Assembly (NCBI GenBank): GCA_017550765.1 | Contig: JAFZOC010000170.1 | Coordinates: forward strand, 1 to 8,736 | DNA from: Oscillospiraceae bacterium | GTDB taxonomy: Bacteria > Bacillota_A > Clostridia > Oscillospirales > Oscillospiraceae | Direction of reading: 5' to 3' | Length of the DNA: 8,736 nucleotides | Shown here: piece by piece, positions 6,157 to 8,736 of the stretch | How the letters are laid out: every line of letters starts with the position of its first letter | Numbering within the stretch: the first letter of the stretch is position 1 | Translations under genes and position numbers: made by a program | Notes under the pieces: generated by a model | Databases searched by the model: none | Seen by the model: only the letters and a program-made list of their open reading frames with translations | Told to the model about the DNA's origin: nothing

Positions 6157-6189
6157 CTGCGATCGCAGATATTGGAATTGAGATCTGCG
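6157..6189. promoter_or_regulatory. Palindromic operator candidate at the lysozyme promoter
   Basis: A perfect 12-bp palindrome CTGCGATCGCAG (6157-6168) is followed by a second inverted repeat that shares its right half. CGCAGAT (6164-6170) pairs with ATCTGCG (6183-6189), the latter overlapping the -35 box. The sites lie in the region between the divergent tRNA and lysozyme promoters. A transcription factor site is possible; the protein is unknown. Confidence 0.35.
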
Positions 6190-6206
6190 GGCATCTGTGG
6201 TATCAT
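6178..6206 (+). promoter_or_regulatory. Promoter of the lysozyme operon
   Basis: TTGAGA (6178-6183), 17 bases, then TATCAT (6201-6206), with TGG before the -10 box. The 9-base extended -10 TGGTATCAT is identical to that of the symporter operon at 1554-1562. The predicted start is near 6213, giving a leader of about 29 bases with AGGAG at 6231-6235. Confidence 0.7.
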
Positions 6207-6241
6207 GGCAGTCGAAAACCAACGAATGATAGGAGACTGCG

Positions 6242-7144
6242 ATGAAAACTGCGGTACGTCCCCAAACTGTCTTGCTGGTCGTGCTCATCTTCGTGATCGG
6301 GCTCGCGCTCGGGCTCGTCCTGGCGCGCCCGCTCTTCCGCAAAGAAGAGCCTGAAGATCCGCACGCGGGACAAGTCTGGATCTACGATGGTTACGATTGG
6401 ACCTGGATGACGCCGCTGGAAGGTGTCCCGATCAATGACATCACCCAGGAACAGATCCGTTTCGTGAGCGGGAGACCGACCTATCGGGGAAGTGACTATG
6501 AGACCGTCCTCGGCGTCGACGTCTCCGAGCATCAGCACGAGATCGATTGGGAAAAAGTGGCTGCCTCCGGGGTCGACTTCGCCTATATCCGGGTCGGACG
6601 CCGCGGCTACACCCAGGGCGGTCTCTTCGACGACCCCTTTTTCGAGTCCAACCTTCTCAACGCAAGAGCCGCCGGCCTCCGCGTAGGCGTGTATTTCTAT
6701 TCCCAGGCCATCACGCCCGAGGAAGCCGCCGAGGAAGCCGACTTCGTTTTGGACCGGATCCATGGCCGGGTCATGGATCTGCCCGTGATCTTCGACTGGG
6801 AAAAAGTCGACAACGAGGACGCGGACATCGCGCGTACCAAGGATCTGGACATGCAGACCCGGACGGCATGCGCACTCGCCTTCTGCGACCGCATCCAGGC
6901 CGGCGGATACGATGCGGGGCTCTACTATAACCGCACCCTGGGCTACTATGGCTATGATCTGACACAGCTCACAGACTATCTGGTGTGGTTCGCCCTGCCG
7001 GAACATGCCTGGCCCAGTTTCTATTACAAGATCGATATCTGGCAGTACAGCTTCACCGAGGAGGTCCCCGGCATCGAAGGCGAGACGGATATGAACATCC
7101 TGTTCACCAAGATCCAGACTGAAACGCCCGCTCCCACCGCATAG
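6242..7144 (+). CDS. Membrane-anchored GH25 lysozyme (N-acetylmuramidase)
   Basis: A 300-residue enzyme expected to cut the MurNAc-GlcNAc bond of peptidoglycan outside the cell. An uncleaved-looking N-terminal membrane segment (about residues 9-28, LLVVLIFVIGLALGLVL) has little before it, so the rest should face outward. A linker-like domain (33-88) precedes the GH25 barrel from GVDVSEHQ (91-98, conserved D93) through FAYIRVG, GVYFYSQA (149-156), the catalytic pair in VIFDWE (182-187; D185, E187), and the closing IWQYSF (266-271) and DMNILF (283-288). The start is supported by AGGAG at 6231-6235, 6 bases upstream. It is first in a two-gene unit with the next protein, 94 bases downstream with no terminator between. 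Roles in wall turnover or separation are possible; a phage origin is less likely given the anchor and context. Confidence 0.92.
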   Translation: MKTAVRPQTVLLVVLIFVIGLALGLVLARPLFRKEEPEDPHAGQVWIYDGYDWTWMTPLEGVPINDITQEQIRFVSGRPTYRGSDYETVLGVDVSEHQHEIDWEKVAASGVDFAYIRVGRRGYTQGGLFDDPFFESNLLNARAAGLRVGVYFYSQAITPEEAAEEADFVLDRIHGRVMDLPVIFDWEKVDNEDADIARTKDLDMQTRTACALAFCDRIQAGGYDAGLYYNRTLGYYGYDLTQLTDYLVWFALPEHAWPSFYYKIDIWQYSFTEEVPGIEGETDMNILFTKIQTETPAPTA

Positions 7145-7238
7145 AGCGCTCCCCTTCCCCATCTCCAGGCAGAGCCCCCGACCCAAAAGGAAGGCCTAAC
7201 CTGTCGTTCTGCCGTCAGGCGAAAGGAGCTGAAGACTC

Positions 7239-8456
7239 ATGCAAAAGGTACGGAGCGCGACCCCGCCGCTCAAGTTCTTTGCGCGCCATCCGCTGATCCT
7301 ATGGATCCTCGCGATCCTCGCTTTGATCGTCTTTCTTGCGCTGATGCCCTATCTCTTCCCCTGGCGTGGGATGCCGGAGCTGCCTGCGGAGCCCAACACC
7401 AACAACGATCGAACGCCGTTTTATGGCCATGGCTTTTGGGCCGTGGACGGCGAGTTCTACTACCTGCAGGACGGCTTTTACAACATGGGCGCCTATCGAA
7501 GCACCGGCACTGCAGCCAAACGTATCTTCCAGAGCTCGGACTTCAGCAGCCGTGAGGGAGACGAGTGGGGCCGGCTCGGCAGCATCTTCCCCTGCAACGG
7601 TCAGCTGTACTTCGAGCTGTACGCTGGCAACAGAACGAATTTCTATGCTTACGATCCTGCGCAGGAGAGCTATCGATACCTGTGTCATGCCGAGCACGTC
7701 GATACGTGGATCGTTCACGAACACTATCTGATCTATCAGGAGGATGTAGAGCGCGAGGGTCTCAGCAAGGGTTTCGAGCATGACGCGCTCTGGATCCATG
7801 ATCTCGACAGCGGAGAACGCACCAAGATCGCTGAGGACGTCGAACAGATCGGGCTCGTGGATGGAAAGCTCCTTTGGGTGAGCTTTCTGGGAGATCTCCT
7901 GCATGTGGATGACAGCACAAAAGACAAGGGGCATCGCCTCGTATATGACGGTGAATACGCGCTCTCGTCCTACGACTTCTCCACGCAGCAGGTCGAGGAG
8001 CTCGGACGCTTTCCGCTCATCTATGAGCCGGATCTATACTATTCGCATTATGAGTTCATCAGCTTTGCGTCATCCTGTGTCGTCATGAGCACCTATCAGG
8101 CGCCATACGACCGTCAGCTGGTCATCTATCGCCCGGGCGAAGACCTGGAAGTCATCGAAACGCCCCTGCCGATCCACGAACTCATCGCGGCGGGCGACGT
8201 AGCCTATGCGTTCTTGTATGATGAGCACCGCAGCGACGTGGAGCAAGGCCTGTACCGTTTTGATCTGCAGGATGGGAGCTATCGTCTCGTCAATACGTCT
8301 GCAGGTCTCGTCAGCTGGACCGGACCGGATCTTTACGTCGCCTCAGACGACCTTGTTTTCCTGGTGGACAGCCACCCCTGGCTGTTCGGGAGCTGGCGGA
8401 CGGTCAGCCAGATCGACCCGGAGACCGGTCGCACGGTACATCGGTATCGGATCTAG
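7239..8456 (+). CDS. Membrane-anchored extracytoplasmic protein, probable beta-propeller
   Basis: A 405-residue protein I cannot assign to a named family. It has a short basic N-terminus, one membrane segment (about 18-40, HPLILWILAILALIVFLAL) and a long outward part rich in aromatic and acidic residues. That part shows repeated short strand patterns of the type (V/L)DGxxYY, as in WAVDGEFYYL (68-77), CNGQLYFELY (119-128), LVDGKLLWV (206-214), AAGDVAYAFLYD (317-328) and GPDLYVASDD (362-371). Each is spaced by 40-60 residues and often followed by YxYD or LYRFDL, which suggests propeller blades as in DUF5050-like proteins. Three Cys are present, so disulfides are possible. AAAGGAG lies 10 bases before the ATG. 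It is co-directional with the lysozyme gene and followed by a terminator, so it probably works with the cell wall enzyme. Function unknown. Confidence 0.85.
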   Translation: MQKVRSATPPLKFFARHPLILWILAILALIVFLALMPYLFPWRGMPELPAEPNTNNDRTPFYGHGFWAVDGEFYYLQDGFYNMGAYRSTGTAAKRIFQSSDFSSREGDEWGRLGSIFPCNGQLYFELYAGNRTNFYAYDPAQESYRYLCHAEHVDTWIVHEHYLIYQEDVEREGLSKGFEHDALWIHDLDSGERTKIAEDVEQIGLVDGKLLWVSFLGDLLHVDDSTKDKGHRLVYDGEYALSSYDFSTQQVEELGRFPLIYEPDLYYSHYEFISFASSCVVMSTYQAPYDRQLVIYRPGEDLEVIETPLPIHELIAAGDVAYAFLYDEHRSDVEQGLYRFDLQDGSYRLVNTSAGLVSWTGPDLYVASDDLVFLVDSHPWLFGSWRTVSQIDPETGRTVHRYRI

Positions 8457-8468
8457 TCCTCTGAGGAC

Positions 8469-8507
8469 AGAACAAGAGCACAGCCGTTCAGGCTGTGCTC
8501 TTGTTCT
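8469..8507. terminator. Two-way terminator, 17-bp perfect stem
   Basis: AGAACAAGAGCACAGCC (8469-8485) pairs perfectly with 8491-8507 across a 5-base loop. It lies 12 bases after the stop of the propeller-like gene and 18 bases before the stop of the convergent iron-sulfur protein gene, so it should serve both. The T-content beyond the stem is low; the stem's own outer A/T-rich end (TTGTTCT) takes that role. Confidence 0.85.
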
Positions 8508-8525
8508 ATGCAGGATCTGCGATCT

Positions 8526-8736
8526 TTACATGATGGGGATCTTGATCTTCAGATCGCTGAGAGGCCAGGAGGAGCAGGCGTGGAACCAGCCCATCTCCTT
8601 ATCCATCCGCCGGCGACCGTCGCCGATCGGAGAGACGAAGATCTCACCGGAGAGCAGATGGCTGCGGCAGAAGCCGCACTCGCCGTTGCGGCAGTGGGTG
8701 TTGATCTTGATGCCGGCCCGCTCCAGAGCGACCGCC
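8526..8736 (-). CDS. C-terminal [2Fe-2S] ferredoxin domain of an oxidoreductase (5' part outside window)
   Basis: The last 69 residues of a leftward protein are visible, ending in IPIM and TAA (8528-8526). It carries the plant-type ferredoxin cluster motif C-X4-C-X2-C-X30-C: HCRNGECGFCRS (Cys 15, 20 and 23 of the fragment) and HACSS (Cys 54). This should hold a [2Fe-2S] cluster that passes electrons. The sequence before the first Cys (VALERAGIKINTHC) matches the usual entry to this domain. Since the domain sits at the C-terminus, the missing part may be an FAD/NAD-binding reductase, though a stand-alone ferredoxin cannot be ruled out. Confidence 0.88.
   Translation of the reverse strand, partial: AVALERAGIKINTHCRNGECGFCRSHLLSGEIFVSPIGDGRRRMDKEMGWFHACSSWPLSDLKIKIPIM

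Noticed and set aside
6203..7186. Minus-strand frame of 327 residues opposite the lysozyme
   Set aside because: It is antisense to a complete GH25 gene; no start signal or domain is seen.
7299..7934. Minus-strand frame of 211 residues opposite the propeller-like gene
   Set aside because: It is a shadow frame; the sense frame has a membrane segment, a ribosome site and repeated strand motifs.

Overview
The window looks like chromosomal DNA of a GC-rich Gram-positive bacterium, most likely in the Clostridia. The signs are a type III glutamine synthetase, strong AGGAGG-type ribosome sites, sigma-A-type promoters with 17-base spacers, CCA-encoding tRNA genes, a GH25 lysozyme and strong hairpin terminators. 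Genus cannot be told from this sequence. Both ends cut through genes.

Layout from left to right. (1) A type III glutamine synthetase (glnN) runs leftward off the window. Its leader holds two hairpins, and it has its own promoter. (2) Divergent from it is a two-gene operon of a GPH-family sugar:cation symporter and a PIG-L-type LmbE deacetylase. The genes overlap by four bases and share a promoter that carries a repeated operator-like sequence. A strong two-way terminator closes the operon. (3) A leftward thioredoxin gene follows. (4) Positions 4246-5067 hold no confident gene. They do hold a well-formed promoter in front of a small, apparently frameshifted Cys-rich reading frame, a highly structured segment that may be a small RNA ending in a 14-bp hairpin, a tandem 11-bp direct repeat and several inverted repeats. 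(5) A leftward block has three tRNA genes (transcribed as Thr-TGT then Tyr-GTA, and separately Leu-CAA) followed by a Nudix hydrolase. (6) A rightward pair has a membrane-anchored GH25 lysozyme and a membrane-anchored, probably beta-propeller protein. It ends at a 17-bp-stem terminator shared with (7), the C-terminal [2Fe-2S] domain of a leftward protein that is cut by the window edge.

How the genes may work together. The symporter and deacetylase are translationally coupled, which fits import of an N-acetylated sugar or conjugate followed by deacetylation; this is inference. The lysozyme and the anchored propeller protein probably act together outside the membrane. The rest are housekeeping functions: nitrogen assimilation, thiol redox, nucleotide clean-up and tRNAs. 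No CRISPR array, insertion sequence, phage or known defence system was seen. The best candidates for something undescribed are the structured minus-strand segment at about 4577-4721 and the frameshifted small gene at 4314-4516.
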